A DNA stretch of 64,000 nt from Enterococcus faecalis (GTDB lineage: Bacteria; Bacillota; Bacilli; Lactobacillales; Enterococcaceae): NCBI RefSeq assembly GCF_029024925.1, contig NZ_CP118962.1:2326001-2390000 (forward strand), written 5' to 3'. The notes beneath the pieces are model-generated. The model was not told the origin of the DNA and did no database searches. It was given only the letters and a program-made list of their open reading frames with translations. Positions 63,891 to 64,000 of the stretch are shown here, piece after piece; position 1 is the stretch's first letter, and each line of letters begins with the position of its first letter. Both the position numbers and the translations under genes were made by a program.

Positions 63891-64000
63891 CTTGATACAG
63901 TCCCTTCTCTTGAATATAGTTTATCACATTCTCTGGAAGAAGATAGCGTGTTGAGCAACCACTTTTGACTTTTTGTCTAATCAAAGTGGAACTAATCGCC
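63868..64000 (-). CDS. nadD: NadD, nicotinate-nucleotide adenylyltransferase, 3' end only
   Basis: The last 43 codons of a minus-strand gene cut by the right window edge read [34 protein letters not shown] and end in DELDNKL. This is the typical C-terminus of NadD (ISST-x-IR...RYL-x-P-x-x-V). Context with yqeK supports it. The catalytic N-terminal part is outside the window. Confidence 0.88.
   Translation of the reverse strand, partial: AISSTLIRQKVKSGCSTRYLLPENVINYIQEKGLYQDELDNKL

Noticed and set aside
1-64000. CRISPR arrays, prophage or IS elements
   Set aside because: No regularly spaced repeats, phage structural genes or transposase-like frames were seen on either strand.

Overview
The window is a 64 kb stretch of low-GC Firmicutes chromosome. 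It is almost certainly Enterococcus faecalis or a very close relative. The support is the complete dltXABCD operon, a BceAB-type peptide transporter, the EfEndo18A-like GH18 endoglycosidase next to an Ldt-type L,D-transpeptidase, a chromosomal ANT(6)-like gene, and strong AGGAGG ribosome binding sites throughout. Most genes are on the minus strand. There is no IS element, prophage, integrase, rRNA or CRISPR array. The first and last genes are cut by the window edges.

Layout. 0-2.3 kb: metallo-beta-lactamase-fold protein (partial), DUF975 membrane protein and M42 aminopeptidase. 2.5-7.1 kb: dltXABCD, D-alanylation of teichoic acids. 7.1-10.0 kb: Bce-type ABC transporter (sapAB-like). 10.3-13.3 kb: anaerobic ribonucleotide reductase nrdDG behind two NrdR-like boxes. 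13.3-16.8 kb: SOS-controlled dinB, a FetAB-like exporter and rsmI. 16.9-21.0 kb: yabA, ricT, holB, c-di-AMP receptor darA, tmk and recR. 21.1-31.9 kb: a vitamin B1 block made of two TPP-riboswitch operons, ykoEDC-tenA (HMP uptake and salvage) and thiW-thiM-thiE-thiD (thiazole uptake and salvage), surrounding a TraX-like protein, two MFS exporters and an HxlR regulator. 32.0-36.4 kb: ebfC, dnaX, a degenerate galT and galE. 36.7-43.1 kb: small conserved proteins, an FAD/NAD(P) protein and the yqgN-rhomboid-yqgQ-glcK-rhodanese series. 43.2-49.0 kb: poorly characterised surface and membrane genes (DUF805, GT-C glycosyltransferase-like, two lipoproteins, FUSC). 49.0-54.4 kb: tRNA-Ser(CGA), rpmG, pbp2B, T-box-controlled thrS and a 4-oxalocrotonate tautomerase. 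54.5-60.0 kb: L,D-transpeptidase, ANT(6)-like, YdcF, EfEndo18A-like and another lipoprotein. 60.1-64.0 kb: yebC, tmcAL, methyltransferase, rsfS, yqeK and nadD (3' end).

How the genes connect. Two themes dominate. One is the cell envelope and peptide or beta-lactam defence: dlt, Bce transporter, pbp2B, Ldt, endoglycosidase, rhomboid and lipoproteins. The other is thiamine salvage without de novo HMP or thiazole synthesis genes in view. The replication genes dnaX-ebfC and recR-tmk-holB, often close together in Firmicutes, lie on either side of the thiamine/exporter block, which suggests that block was inserted.

Observations most worth a second look: rsfS has no ATG, GTG or TTG start and seems to begin with ATA; the galT paralogue beside galE has lost its His-x-His signature; the MFS gene at 25.7 kb has an operator-like palindrome on its -10 plus a leader terminator; the dlt promoter carries a 20-bp-phased direct repeat sharing a 9-mer with the sapAB upstream region; thrS has a second, non-T-box hairpin in its leader; and a short orphan minus-strand RNA may lie between two lipoprotein genes.
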